64,000 bases of DNA from Spraguea lophii (GCA_001887945.1 LDOQ01000088.1:62001-126000); one strand, 5' to 3'; numbered from the stretch's first letter, positions 10,078 through 20,526 are shown. Notes: a model not told the origin generated them from the letters alone. Translations and numbers: made by a program.

Positions 10078-10628
10078 CTCTCTTCTTTATGGTATTGTAT
10101 AAATTCTTTTTGGAACAAAGGAGAATATTGCCAAATTATGATATATCATGAATTTTTCAACATCAATATTGTAAATGCTATTCGTATAACAGAAAAACTC
10201 TTTTAATGTAATTGTTACAGATTCCCTTACTTTCGATGTTAATTTTTTTTAGATATTTGTATTAATTGTTTATATTATCTGAAAAGCCGGGTTATTACTT
10301 TGAGTATTGGGTAACCATTTAATTTCAAATAAAATGTAATACCACTTTACAAAATATTAATATTTATAAAAATTATGAAACAATAGATGAGGCTAAATCA
10401 AAGAAAATTCTAAATGCAGTGGCATGGTACACTTTTCCTTGAGAAAAATAATTTTGAGGATTTTAAAAGTTTGTTGCAAAAAACAACATAATAAAGATTA
10501 ATATCGTTGATAAAAATTAATAAAAAATCTATATTTTCTAAATAGCGTGCGATATATTTAGTATATTGTTTAAAAACATAAAAAAAAATATTTAAAATAA
10601 AAATATTTCATACGACATCAACTTTTAT
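10078..10628. other. intergenic, no supported gene
   Basis: It separates the SINE from the ABCG stop codon. Weak open peptides occur on the minus strand but none shows a family landmark. It may contain the upstream half of the relic noted at 9162-9587. Confidence 0.4.
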
Positions 10629-12467
10629 TTAACTCATTTTCATCCTGAAATCAGGTTTTAATAGTCTTCCTAATACAAACAAGCCCATAATCACTACCAT
10701 TCCCGTTGTACATATACTTAATATTCCAATCACAGAAAAATGTAAACTTAATTTTGGTATGATATGTCTTAATACGTCTATTAATTTTGGCATAACAATG
10801 TTTCTGTACATTTCTTTAGTTTCTTTGGTTTTCAACAAAGAGACAAAAATATATTTAAAAAATATACTCGCAAAAAATACTACATAATACGTTGGAGACC
10901 AGAATAAAGGACTGCCGAGAACAACATAACAAAGCTTACCAATAGATTTGAAAATATGTTCAGGGAAAAAGAATATTGGAATTACAGGTATGAGAGATAT
11001 TATAAACGTTAAAATTGAGAAAATATATAATATTCTATAATCAGTAGTAATGCTTCCTAGCATAATATAAACCGGTAGAAAGAAAATAACACCAATAATC
11101 ATAAAAATAAAATATATCCAAGATATTCCTCTGTTCACGGTAAAATATAATGTACTAATAAATATCAGATTTATAATTATATGTTCTATTGCTTCATGTA
11201 TAAATACAGATAAATAATAGGACGTAACAGAATATATACACACACCCATTTCTCTTCTTACCAACTGTGATTCTGGAGCTATCGCATAAATAGATTTCGA
11301 TACATTTACCGATAAATACAATGTCGCGTATGACATAAAAACAAGCGTAAAAATGAAAATACTTTCGACATAAATAGTAAGATTAATTTGATCGGTCATA
11401 CCACGATTTTCAACATTGTCGGTTATAGAACTAAAACGATTCCAATACGAACGATTGTATATTATGGGTAATACTAAGAATATTAATTTGATGATAATTT
11501 CTATAATTTTCTTTTGTGTGAATGTAAACATCAAAAATCTTCTTTTAAGGAGCAAAAATAAATGTTTCAAGTTTAAACTGTAATCTACATATGAATCATT
11601 GCTTTTTTTATATTTTACGTCAATTTCATCTTTCCCGTATTTTTTCTTGTTTGCTTCTATCATTTGGTGAAATTGTGCAGATTCTATATCTTTTCTTACG
11701 AGCACTTCTAATACATAATCAGAAAATGGACCTTCTTCATTTTTAAAAAACCCGAAGTTGTTAAAGTATTTTTCGCATTTCTTTGCTTCCCCACAATAAA
11801 TGGTTTTGCCTTTAGCTAGTAACATAAGATCATCAATTGCATTAAACGCTCCTTGTGGTGGTTGATGGATTGTTAGCACGATGGTTTTATTGTTTTTTAC
11901 TGCATATTCTTTTAAAAGTTTAACAAAAGATATTGTCATGAAAGTATCTAAACCGGATGTTGGTTCATCTAAAAAAATAAGATCTGGATCAGATACTAAT
12001 TCCACTGCAATCATAGCTCTTTTTCTTTCACCGCCTGAAATACTGTTCATTTTGTTGTGTGCTATATTATCTATTCTTAGATCTTCTAATATATTTGTTA
12101 CTTTCGATTCAACATTATCTTGCTTAGATCTAAATTTAGCTGCAAAAAGTACAGTTTCATAAACAGACAATTGATCGTAAATACTATCATCTTGATCAAC
12201 ATACGCGCTTCTTTGTATCCAATCAGATATTTTTCTTTCTTTTCCATCGCCTAGTATAGTTCCACTGGTTTTAGATCCTGGTGGTATTCTACCTACCAGC
12301 GCTTTTAAAAATGTTGTTTTACCACTTCCGCTTGGTCCCATAATAGCAAGAAGTTTACCTCTTCTTGCACAACCATTACTATCTTCAAGAATATGAGCAT
12401 ATTTTCCGGGGTTATTTGTATTTCTATTGGGTACGTGTACACTTATTCTATTCCAAGAAATATCCAT
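10629..12467 (-). CDS. ABCG-type half-transporter
   Basis: This 612-aa protein has the ABCG (White/PDR half-size) order: one N-terminal ATPase domain, then one membrane domain. Visible are Walker A GPSGSGKTT (44-52), the signature ISGGERKR (143-150), Walker B LIFLDEPTSGLD (163-174), an H-loop HQPP (201-204), and six or so membrane segments from about residue 320 on. The length matches the family (600-700). Half-transporters work as dimers in the plasma or organelle membrane and export lipids or hydrophobic compounds; the substrate here is unknown. No CCC motif is seen before the ATG. It lies between two paralogous DMT-like transporters, forming a transport cluster. Confidence 0.92.
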   Translation of the reverse strand: MDISWNRISVHVPNRNTNNPGKYAHILEDSNGCARRGKLLAIMGPSGSGKTTFLKALVGRIPPGSKTSGTILGDGKERKISDWIQRSAYVDQDDSIYDQLSVYETVLFAAKFRSKQDNVESKVTNILEDLRIDNIAHNKMNSISGGERKRAMIAVELVSDPDLIFLDEPTSGLDTFMTISFVKLLKEYAVKNNKTIVLTIHQPPQGAFNAIDDLMLLAKGKTIYCGEAKKCEKYFNNFGFFKNEEGPFSDYVLEVLVRKDIESAQFHQMIEANKKKYGKDEIDVKYKKSNDSYVDYSLNLKHLFLLLKRRFLMFTFTQKKIIEIIIKLIFLVLPIIYNRSYWNRFSSITDNVENRGMTDQINLTIYVESIFIFTLVFMSYATLYLSVNVSKSIYAIAPESQLVRREMGVCIYSVTSYYLSVFIHEAIEHIIINLIFISTLYFTVNRGISWIYFIFMIIGVIFFLPVYIMLGSITTDYRILYIFSILTFIISLIPVIPIFFFPEHIFKSIGKLCYVVLGSPLFWSPTYYVVFFASIFFKYIFVSLLKTKETKEMYRNIVMPKLIDVLRHIIPKLSLHFSVIGILSICTTGMVVIMGLFVLGRLLKPDFRMKMS

Positions 12468-13329
12468 TATTTATTGAGAAATCCGTTCCGTTATTTATAA
12501 TTTTAAATTCCATTATGTCAAAAAGTTAAACTATTTTGACAGATTTTTTTTAATTTTTGAAAAAAAAATTATTATAAAACTTAAGTATAAACCAGAACCA
12601 TAAACAAACTTTTAAATTTTATGTAAAAGTTATTTTTCTCTCAAAAATTTAAATGTCAACAAAATAAAAAAACTCCATTTAATGACGTTTTTTTAATAAA
12701 AATTATACAGTCAATAAAATAATAAGAAGTATTAAATTATTATATGAAAAATAAAAAGTTATATAATTGATTATAATATAAATTAGAATGGATTATACAA
12801 TAATAGTCTCAAAATATTGAAAATACACCAGGCAAAGCCTTATAAAAATTTCCTTCATCAAAGATTAATTTCTGAAGGAATCTGGATTAATTAGTTCAAT
12901 TTACCATTAAACCAAGCAATCTTGATTTTATGTAATATTTTACTATGCTCTTATAATGTTATATCGAAAATTATTAGAAATAGGATCAATGCACAGAAGA
13001 TTCTATTATAATAAATGTTCCGGTTTCTTTAAACTGGAATTTGAAGATTTAATTCAAACAGCGAAATAGTCAGTTTTTAATCGACATAAATATAGAAATG
13101 ATATCTAATAGAATACTAACAACTTTACATAGGTAAAACAATAGGTCACCTAAGTTTCGTCGTAAGTTTATGAACTGCGTTTAAACGATCAACTGTAATA
13201 TCTTAACCGATACTATATTTGATAGTACAAAGTTACAATATGGTGAAATCCTTAAAATACTTACCAGTTTAACTGTAGAAGGATAGTAACTGACAGTATA
13301 AAAATTTTTGGTCACCTCAGAAATTATTG
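12468..13329. other. intergenic, probably including the 5' part of an ISXO2 relic
   Basis: The first 400 bases are plain AT-rich sequence. From about 12830 base composition is less skewed (CACCAGGCAAAGCC, GGAATCTGG), which suggests an old insertion whose readable part begins near 13330. I could not align the left part to any peptide. Confidence 0.35.
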
Positions 13330-13830
13330 TGCGTTTTTATAAGTTATTTAAGCCTGGTCTTACATATTTCTTTAAAAACACCTCCGGAAAACCGAGTGAC
13401 GATGGAATAATAATCGATTTTGATAAAATTTCGATGACTACGGCATATAAATACCGAAAGTATTAGTCCCATAAACACTGTTTAATTTCTTTCCGTAGTG
13501 GATATCCATAACACGGAATATTTCCTATCGTTTTCATTACCCATATCAAAAGATGATTTGTTCGATCTTTTAAAAAAACGGATTTTACCAGGAGCTATAA
13601 TACATATTGATCATCATAAACCATATTTAACAATAATTTCTTTGGGATACATCCATCTTATAGTTAATCATTCAAGATAATTAGTAACAAAGATAGGAAT
13701 ATATATTAATTCGACTAAAGGTTTTTTGAGCGTATTTAAAAACTAAGAAGAAAATATGACTCCCGGTGATCTGACGAGATAATTTACATATGTTTTTATC
13801 TAAATTTTGTTTTAAATATATTTATGATGG
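13330..13830 (+). pseudogene. ISXO2-like transposase pseudogene (C-terminal DDE region)
   Basis: On the plus strand, peptides in shifting frames match ISXO2-like transposases: DGIIIDFDKISMTTAYKYRK (counterpart of the IDES..KRKYN block), then an open stretch 13498-13680 containing KKRILPGAIIHIDHHKPYL and LGYIHLIVNHS, then KGFLSVFKN. The catalytic-region positions VEIDES and HSDCW appear as IIDFD and HIDHH, so active-site acidic/Trp positions are altered. There are several frameshifts and stops. No terminal repeats were found. It is inert. Confidence 0.7.
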
Positions 13831-14185
13831 GCGGGATAGAAGAAAAGCAATGTCGAAACTTTCATATGTTCTGAAATATATTAAAACTAAATTAATATAT
13901 TAAAATTTATTTTATCTTTTCTTTTAACTTTTTTCCGAAATCATTATGATATCATTAACCCAAATGTCTAATTAATTTATCATAATGAATAAAAAGAATA
14001 TAAATATTATTATACGATTATTTTTTGATTATAAATTAAAGGATATACTTCATCATACAATCATTTTATATTGATAAATTACATCATACATTTTTATATT
14101 AATATATTTAGTTTATATTAATATATCTTTAAATATCATAATATTTTTATTTAATTATAATAATTTATAAATTCCTAAATATTTT
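13831..14185. other. intergenic, 5' region of transporter copy 2
   Basis: The sequence is AT-rich with no recognisable gene. CCTAAATATTTT precedes the ATG at 14186, at most a weak start motif. Confidence 0.5.
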
Positions 14186-15022
14186 ATGTTAAGGAAATAT
14201 ATCGGTGATTATAATTTTTTCTCGCATTTTTATTATATTGCATTAGCCCAAGTGATAATATTTTATATATTATCTATCAATAAACAAGAATTCTTTTTTT
14301 GTAAATATATTTATATATTGTCAATTATAAAGATATTAGGACAGTATATTTATTTTATATCATTTAAGAATCTATCTGCTATAAGTCTTTGTATTTTTGA
14401 ACAAACAAAATATTTTTATATTACTGCTGGTTCTATATTCTTTCTTGATGAAAAATATAAGAAATATCAATATTTTGCTATACTAGTATTGATATTTGCA
14501 CCACTTATCCAGATATCTGATTTTAAGACATTTTCACTGTATGATATATTTATAGGATTTTTTTCTGTTTTTTGTAGATGTGCCTTTGAAATCTTTTTAT
14601 ATTATTTTAGAAAGAAAAATAGAAACAAAAATGTATGTAAGATATTTTTTATGATATATTTATTAGTATTTTATATTTCTTTCTTTACATTTATAAATAT
14701 GTTTATATATAAATCTACAGATATGTTAATATCCTTAAAACATCCATATCATTATTTAGCTTCCTGTTGTTTACTTCTTAAAGAATTTTATTGTAACTTT
14801 GCATCACTTAAATTATCTGCTATGAATTTAACCATAATAGGATCCTTGGTACAAATAATAGCATCTATTATATTTTCATTGGTTGTAGAAAATACATTGA
14901 AAATAGGAAATATCATTACCATCTCCATAACAATTATCGGTGTATTAATATTTAATTATACTTATATAAAACATTTTATAAATAAAAATATATGTAGAAC
15001 AGAATATATAACAGAAGAATAA
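14186..15022 (+). CDS. DMT-superfamily-like multi-membrane transporter, copy 2
   Basis: This 278-aa protein is a paralogue of the one at 8349-9161, with the same segment order of about ten membrane spans and shared blocks (EQTKYFYITAG, FIGFFSVFCR, LKLSAMNLTIIGSL). It is hydrophobic from residue 10 and ends in a short hydrophilic tail (CRTEYITEE) unlike the lysine-rich tail of copy 1. Fold and segment spacing suggest a nucleotide-sugar or metabolite transporter of the SLC35/EamA class; the substrate is unknown. Microsporidia depend on host metabolites, so expansion of transporters is expected (established knowledge), but the role of this pair is inference. Confidence 0.75.
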   Translation: MLRKYIGDYNFFSHFYYIALAQVIIFYILSINKQEFFFCKYIYILSIIKILGQYIYFISFKNLSAISLCIFEQTKYFYITAGSIFFLDEKYKKYQYFAILVLIFAPLIQISDFKTFSLYDIFIGFFSVFCRCAFEIFLYYFRKKNRNKNVCKIFFMIYLLVFYISFFTFINMFIYKSTDMLISLKHPYHYLASCCLLLKEFYCNFASLKLSAMNLTIIGSLVQIIASIIFSLVVENTLKIGNIITISITIIGVLIFNYTYIKHFINKNICRTEYITEE

Positions 15023-15154
15023 AATATTTAATATAATATCATTACTTGATTATCTTGATAAATAAATTGAGGTTGATGTTATTACTTTCTTAAACAATAA
15101 AGATTGTATATGAATAAAATATTTTTATAATATGTTTATATTAAAATATTATAA

Positions 15155-15385
15155 TTATTTTATATCTATTCGATTGATTACTTCATCCACATCTTCTTTT
15201 CCTATAAATTTTGATTTTCTTTCATTTGCCATACTTTTTGAAGCAACACCTATAAATGATGTTGTTAAAACAACAGCTTTGGAAACAATATCAATACTTT
15301 TATTATTTAAATTTACATGTGGTATTTTATTTTCTATAATCTTCTTAATAATATGTTTGGGTATTTTTAATTCATCAATATTCAT
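15155..15385 (-). CDS. DPB4: histone-fold protein, DNA polymerase epsilon subunit 3/Dpb4-like
   Basis: This 76-aa protein is a single histone fold. IPKHIIKKIIENKIP is the first helix, SIDIVSKAVVLTTSFIGVAS the long central helix, and KSKFIGKEDVDEVIN the last helix, where Dpb4/POLE3 has KRKT...DDV..AL. Dpb4 pairs with a second histone-fold protein in DNA polymerase epsilon and in ISW2/CHRAC chromatin remodellers. The tail found in yeast is absent, which is normal for a reduced genome. The start is supported by ATCCCTAT directly before the ATG. A CBF/NF-Y-type or archaeal-histone-like protein is an alternative. It lies 150 bp downstream of MED6 on the same strand. Confidence 0.6.
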   Translation of the reverse strand: MNIDELKIPKHIIKKIIENKIPHVNLNNKSIDIVSKAVVLTTSFIGVASKSMANERKSKFIGKEDVDEVINRIDIK

Positions 15386-15535
15386 ATAGGGATAAATTAT
15401 TTATTTTAAAAAAATCTTTTTTTGTTTTCTATCAAAGGGGAGAAAATCCTTCATTCGTTCATTAATAAATTATTGTATTACTATATTTATAGGTAAAAAA
15501 TTAAAAATCTTTTTAAATACCTATATTAAAATGAA

Positions 15536-16057
15536 TTATTTATTTTTTAAAATCTTTTTAAATTCCTGTATCGATAATCTATCAATTTCATCTTCTGCAC
15601 AATCTTCTTCTTTTTGAACATCATTTTTTATTTCATATCCAGTGAACAAATTAAATGTTCTTCTTTCAAGATATAAATCCAATGCTTCATTCAAATGGAA
15701 ATAAAAATTAGATAATCTACTTTTGAAAATATCTGCATCTGTTGGTGCTACATAAATAGTACCATGTATAATATAATAAATATTTAAAAGTGTAAAGTCT
15801 GTTATAGAATGCCTATTAATCTTATAAATAATAAAAAGTATATTTTCTTCATCATTATAATTTAACATATATTCTAATCCTACCATATCTTCTAAAAATT
15901 TTGTACCATTTTGATATTGTGTCTGCATTTTCAACATTTCATTGTTACATGAATTATCGTAGAATGGTGAGGTAGAGAAATATTCTAAAATATTAATAGG
16001 TAGTAGTGGACAAGATTGTAAAAAATTATCGTTACGAAAAAATTCAATATTATCCAT
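15536..16057 (-). CDS. MED6: Mediator complex subunit 6
   Basis: This 173-aa protein matches MED6 along its length: LEYFSTSPFYDNSCNNEML is the family's FYD..CNNE block near residue 25-40, then LEDMVGLEYML, FIIYKINRHS, and YYIIHGTIYVAPTDADIFKS, the equivalent of YYII.G.IYQAP. MED6 sits in the Mediator head module and links activators to RNA polymerase II. The acidic C-terminal tail (KEEDCAEDEIDRLS) is short compared with yeast (295 aa). The ATG is preceded by TTACCCTCCT. It is divergent from RPN7, sharing a 463-bp spacer that holds a tandem repeat. Confidence 0.88.
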   Translation of the reverse strand: MDNIEFFRNDNFLQSCPLLPINILEYFSTSPFYDNSCNNEMLKMQTQYQNGTKFLEDMVGLEYMLNYNDEENILFIIYKINRHSITDFTLLNIYYIIHGTIYVAPTDADIFKSRLSNFYFHLNEALDLYLERRTFNLFTGYEIKNDVQKEEDCAEDEIDRLSIQEFKKILKNK

Positions 16058-16520
16058 AGGAGGGTAAAGGATGTATGTTTTACAAATAATATAATCAAAG
16101 GAATAAAATATAATAAAGTATTATATAAAAGTAATAGAATTATAACTGTATGATAGAATAAAAGTAATTAATATAATGATATAATATAATTATGTATATA
16201 TTAAAAAATAATATACCAATAAAACACTAATCATTATAAAATAATATTACAATTGAATAATCATTAGAAAACAATATTACAATTGAATAATCATTAGAAA
16301 ACAATATTACAATTGAATAATCATTAGAAAATAATATTACAATAATTATAATTTCATTCGAGAATAATTTATTATTTCATAAATAAAATCTTTATTTGTT
16401 TTTTCATTACCTCTAAGAAAACGTAGAATATTTTGTGTTGAAATTGACTATATTATAATAGCATTTTTATTAAAGAAATAAAAAATATGTTCAATTTAAT
16501 TAATTATTTTGTTTACCCCA
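16058..16520. promoter_or_regulatory. divergent promoter region MED6/RPN7
   Basis: The spacer between two outward-facing genes has CCC motifs at both ends (CCC just before the MED6 ATG on the minus strand, CCCC at 16516-16519 for RPN7) and a 30-bp tandem repeat in the middle. Confidence 0.5.
16231..16343. repeat. 30-bp minisatellite, about 3.8 units
   Basis: Units start at 16231, 16261, 16291 and 16321 with the period TCATTAGAAAACAATATTAC followed by AATTGAATAA. The two middle units are identical; the outer ones differ by one or two bases and the last is truncated. Confidence 0.9.
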
Positions 16521-17621
16521 ATGGAATTAGATTTTAAACAACCTTCACTTTCTTTAATATCTCTTGTACTGCATTCAAAAAAGAAGAAAGAAGATTTTGA
16601 GCTTGTAAAATATATATCAGACAATGAAATGGCACCATTGTATATGTACCTGGTTCAAAATAAAATTTTACCTTTTGATAATGAGTTTTATGAGAAGTTG
16701 AAAATGAAGAATAAAAAGAAGATAGAAATATTAGAATCTAAAAAGTTGGATAGTATAGAGAGTGAGAAATATTTACAAGATATAGAAAAGGCTATTGCAG
16801 AATATTATGCTTGTATAGGTGATTATACAAATTTTAAAGATGTGGTAACAAACATGGATATATCTAACCTTTCTCTTAAAATGGATATTTTACTTTGTGA
16901 AATACGTATGGGGCTTATTTATAAAAATAAAAGTGCGACAAATAATGCTATTGCTGAAGCAACAAAAATATCAGAAATGTGTGATTGGGATAGAAGAAAT
17001 AAATTTAAGGTTTATGATGGTTTACTTAAAATGATAAAGGGGAGATATAGAGAAGCAGCAGATTTGTTTTTAGAAGTGTTACCTACATTTCAATCACAAG
17101 AATTACTTTCATATCAAGAAGTTGTTGTTTTTGCTTTATTCAGCTCTTTGCTTGCATACGATAGGAATGAACTTTATTCTAAAATATTAAATGGGTCGCA
17201 TATTTTAGAAGCAGGAGAAGATATACAATCAGGATATTTATTAGTAGAATCCTTATATAATTGTGCATACGAACAGATATTTTACAACCTAATCCAATTC
17301 TCCGAATTGTGCCGAAAAAATATTTTTTTAGCCAAAAAGGTTCATAATTTCATTAATCAGATAAAAATTAGAGCTTACCAACAGTTACTCCACTCATATT
17401 CGTCAATTAATTTACAATCAATGGCCGATATATTTCAGATTTCTCTTGGTTATCTTGAAAATGATCTTACACGATTCATTGTAGATCAAAAATTATTCTG
17501 TTCGATTGATAGAACAGAGATGGTGGTATACGTAAAAGATTCAAAAATAGAACTATTTGAGAAGATCGCAGAAAAAGGTGAAAAGTTATTAACCTTCATA
17601 GAAAAAAGTTTAAATGAATAA
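16521..17621 (+). CDS. RPN7: 26S proteasome regulatory subunit Rpn7 (PSMD6)
   Basis: This 366-aa protein is a PCI-domain subunit of the proteasome lid, which with RPN11 partners deubiquitinates and hands substrates to the core. TPR-like helices fill residues 1-230 (AIAEYYACIGDYTNFKDV and RYREAADLFLEVLPTF are typical Rpn7 blocks). The PCI winged helix lies at about 290-350 (SSINLQSMADIFQISLGYLE), and a C-terminal helix follows. Yeast Rpn7 is 429 aa. The start is the ATG at 16521, because CCCC ends one base before it; an upstream TTG in frame at 16509 is not used. It is divergent from MED6. Confidence 0.9.
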   Translation: MELDFKQPSLSLISLVLHSKKKKEDFELVKYISDNEMAPLYMYLVQNKILPFDNEFYEKLKMKNKKKIEILESKKLDSIESEKYLQDIEKAIAEYYACIGDYTNFKDVVTNMDISNLSLKMDILLCEIRMGLIYKNKSATNNAIAEATKISEMCDWDRRNKFKVYDGLLKMIKGRYREAADLFLEVLPTFQSQELLSYQEVVVFALFSSLLAYDRNELYSKILNGSHILEAGEDIQSGYLLVESLYNCAYEQIFYNLIQFSELCRKNIFLAKKVHNFINQIKIRAYQQLLHSYSSINLQSMADIFQISLGYLENDLTRFIVDQKLFCSIDRTEMVVYVKDSKIELFEKIAEKGEKLLTFIEKSLNE

Positions 17622-17672
17622 ATAAAAATTATATCACCTAATATATCATATTTAAAAAATACTTTATTCTTT

Positions 17673-18485
17673 TTAACAAAAATAATAATGTAATAAATTT
17701 AAAAGTCTTAAAGGATTTCCCAGAATACAAAATAGTAGAATGCAAATGCCAATGATACCCATGATAGATAAAATTATAAAAAATGTCATTCCGCCATTGT
17801 CGCTCTTTTTTGTTTCGTCATCAAGTAAATTTTTTTTATTTGGTATTTTTTTAGTTCTAGTTTTTTCGTTTTCTGAATTATCCTTCCAATTTGATTTATT
17901 CATAGCAGAACTATGATTATTATAATTTTTATTATCATTCCATTCCTCTTCACTGTTATTTTCTTTTTTCATACTACTCTCCTGACTAATTGAATTAGAA
18001 CCTATATATTTAGTTTCTGTTTTTGTTATAGATTTATTATTCACATCCATATTTTTTATAGTTTTATATTCAGAGCTTTCGCTGATATTTTTTGAATAAT
18101 CTTTATGTACCGTATTAACAGATTTGACGATTTTCTCACAGGTATTATAACTTTTAACAATTGTATTCCTATTTCTATGTGTTTTATCACATTTATTATC
18201 CTCGCATCTTCCTATTTTTTGGGAAAATCCATTCTTATCTTTATTCATCAATTCTATTATACTTGTAAAACCAATTATCTCTCTTAAATATTTGTTATAA
18301 CTCTTTTCTATTTCATTGAAACTATTATAAATCTTTTTAAGTCTTCCAAAACTACTATTTAATGATATTATATTTATTTCACCAAACATTTCTCTATACT
18401 TATCACGTTCCACATATTTTTCAAGTGTTGTATTTATCTTAAAAATACATATAGACCCAATATATATTATATATAAGAATAGCAT
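17673..18485 (-). CDS. hypothetical single-pass membrane protein with signal peptide
   Basis: This 270-aa protein is not recognised. The N-terminus MLFLYIIYIGSICIFKIN looks like a signal peptide. The middle is a long, charged, Asn/Ser/Lys-rich region with a few cysteines (CEDNKC, NTCEKIV), and residues about 232-253 (MTFFIILSIMGIIGICILLF) form a membrane segment followed by a short tail. The layout suggests a type I surface or endomembrane protein with an ectodomain of about 215 residues. Such lineage-specific exported proteins are common in microsporidia. It ends 51 bp from the RPN7 stop, facing it. Confidence 0.7.
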   Translation of the reverse strand: MLFLYIIYIGSICIFKINTTLEKYVERDKYREMFGEINIISLNSSFGRLKKIYNSFNEIEKSYNKYLREIIGFTSIIELMNKDKNGFSQKIGRCEDNKCDKTHRNRNTIVKSYNTCEKIVKSVNTVHKDYSKNISESSEYKTIKNMDVNNKSITKTETKYIGSNSISQESSMKKENNSEEEWNDNKNYNNHSSAMNKSNWKDNSENEKTRTKKIPNKKNLLDDETKKSDNGGMTFFIILSIMGIIGICILLFCILGNPLRLLNLLHYYFC

Positions 18486-19158
18486 ATTATTTATTCCAGT
18501 TATAAAACTTAATATACCATATTTAATATATCATATAATTTTTACACAATCTAAGAATTATAAACCTTCTTATTTTTGAAACAAGAAGATCAATAACATT
18601 TTAAACAACAATTTATTTAACTTTAAATAAACTTTAAAATAATTAATATATTATATTATATCTTTAAATATCAATAATATTATATATTTATCCATATGAT
18701 ATGATATGATTATAAGATATCATAAATATTTATAAATATAGCAATATTAAAATAATAACGTTTACAATAACTGTAGCATAGAAAACTTTATTTAAAAAAA
18801 TTAAATCTATGAAAATAATTAACTATAGTTTATAACATCTTGTTTAAAAAGGAAATATAAATATACGGAATTATTTAAACGCTGGTAATGAAATTAATAA
18901 CAATTAAAGGCTATTACAAATACGCTTTGATTTAAAAAATAATTATAATAAATATTTAATTTTTATGAAACTATACGTTAATGTATTATTTCTTTATACA
19001 CCATTCTAATATTTTTTTCTAAGAAGATAATATATTATTAATATTACGCTTACTAACTAATAATTCAATATCAAAATGATAAAGTAATAAAAAATAATAT
19101 TAATATTCAATTCATTAATCATAATCCAATTAATTATATGTAAATAAATAAATTATAT
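18486..19158. other. intergenic AT-rich sequence
   Basis: There is no start motif, tRNA or recognisable transposon peptide. Confidence 0.5.
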
Positions 19159-20526
19159 TTAAATATCATTAATCTTTACATATCTTTTTACAGCATATGA
19201 ACAACCTTCTTTATATTTATATCTAAATATCTTCTTTTCTTCTTTCTTTATTTTATATTCTATTTCTTCTTCTATATTTTCTATAGTAATTTTATGTTCA
19301 TAATATTTATTATAATATTTTTCTATTTCTTTTAAATGCATATGGTTATCTTTGTTAACCTTATTTTCTATTTTCTGTAGAAAAGGTAATATTTCTTCAT
19401 TAAACATATTTCTATTTACTATAATATTATAATTTATATCTTTTTTATATTCTTTTATATCATAACCTTTTTTATAATTATCTGCTACACAATCTAATAA
19501 TATAAATTTATAAGAATCCAAATAATTATTTACTGAAGATATTTCTTCTATAACTTTTTTTATATTTCTTATTGATGTATTACTTATATATCTGGAATAT
19601 AAATTTATATTATCTTTGTATATAGAAGATATATAATTGTAATAATCTTTTCTTTTTATATTTATATTATTTTTATTTGTATATTTTAATTTGTTGTTTA
19701 AACATTCTTCTATTATTGTATAATTGGATTTATTTATATTTTTTATTATTTTCATATTTTTATTTGATAGTGTGTTTGTAGTGTTAAAATATAATTGTAA
19801 TGTATTGAATATAAATCTTAGATCTCTACCACTCTCTTCTATTATTCTATTTAATAAATTATTTTCTATAAAATATTTATTATCAGAGTGTATTGGTATA
19901 TTCTTAGTTTTTAAATTATAATTATCTGTAGAAGGTAGATTATGTTTATTTTCTATTCTGTGGTTGTTTTCTTTAGAATAATTTTTTCTTATATTAATAT
20001 ATTTCTTTTCTTTGCTTATAATATCTAAAGATTGTATAATTTTATCTCTTATTATATTAATACCTAGGCGTTGTAAATATATAATATTTTTTATTTCTTT
20101 TAAATATTTTATATTGGGTAAAGTATTTGCCAGTAATACTACCGGTATATTTTTAATATTTAATATTTTATTAATAAAATATTGTTCTGCGGGTATTTTA
20201 TCTATCTCATCTATGAGAAGTAATATTTTATTATTTTGTAGATTCTGTTGTGTTTTGGTTGTAGATGTATAAGTTTTTGTTGTGGATGTATATGAATATG
20301 TTATTTTGTCTATTAATTTATGATCACTAGCATTTATTTCTACAAGATCGTATTTACATAATTTAGAAATTATTGATACTGTGGATGTCTTTCCTATACC
20401 AGGTGGTCCTATGATTAATAATGGTTTGGTATTTGTTTTTATATGTTTAAGTATATCTATATGACGGTTATTAGTTGAGATTATATCAGTAAATTTTTTA
20501 GGGCGGAGATGTTCTGACCAAAGCAT
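19159..20526 (-). CDS. AAA+ clamp-loader large subunit (RFC1/Ctf18-like)
   Basis: This 455-aa protein begins MLWSEHLRPKKFTDI, the RFC box I (LW.EKYRPK). Walker A is GPPGIGKTST (40-49), VEINASD (62-68) is the RFC box, and Walker B is LLLIDEIDK (102-110). VVLLANTLPN (about 129-138) is the sensor-1 block. A C-terminal helical collar follows, rich in Lys/Tyr/Asn. LIDEID and EINASD are typical of Rfc1 and Ctf18 rather than of small subunits. It loads PCNA or acts in sister-chromatid cohesion. It lacks an N-terminal BRCT region, as expected for a reduced form. AACCCTCAA lies before the ATG. RFC1 versus CTF18 cannot be decided by eye. Confidence 0.8.
   Translation of the reverse strand: MLWSEHLRPKKFTDIISTNNRHIDILKHIKTNTKPLLIIGPPGIGKTSTVSIISKLCKYDLVEINASDHKLIDKITYSYTSTTKTYTSTTKTQQNLQNNKILLLIDEIDKIPAEQYFINKILNIKNIPVVLLANTLPNIKYLKEIKNIIYLQRLGINIIRDKIIQSLDIISKEKKYINIRKNYSKENNHRIENKHNLPSTDNYNLKTKNIPIHSDNKYFIENNLLNRIIEESGRDLRFIFNTLQLYFNTTNTLSNKNMKIIKNINKSNYTIIEECLNNKLKYTNKNNINIKRKDYYNYISSIYKDNINLYSRYISNTSIRNIKKVIEEISSVNNYLDSYKFILLDCVADNYKKGYDIKEYKKDINYNIIVNRNMFNEEILPFLQKIENKVNKDNHMHLKEIEKYYNKYYEHKITIENIEEEIEYKIKKEEKKIFRYKYKEGCSYAVKRYVKINDI

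Noticed and set aside
12830..13330. Possible further SINE copy from its mixed base composition
   Set aside because: No ordered series of family blocks could be aligned; more likely the 5' part of the ISXO2 relic.
16231..16343. CRISPR-like array
   Set aside because: Units are directly adjacent with no unique spacers, in a eukaryotic genome; it is a minisatellite.
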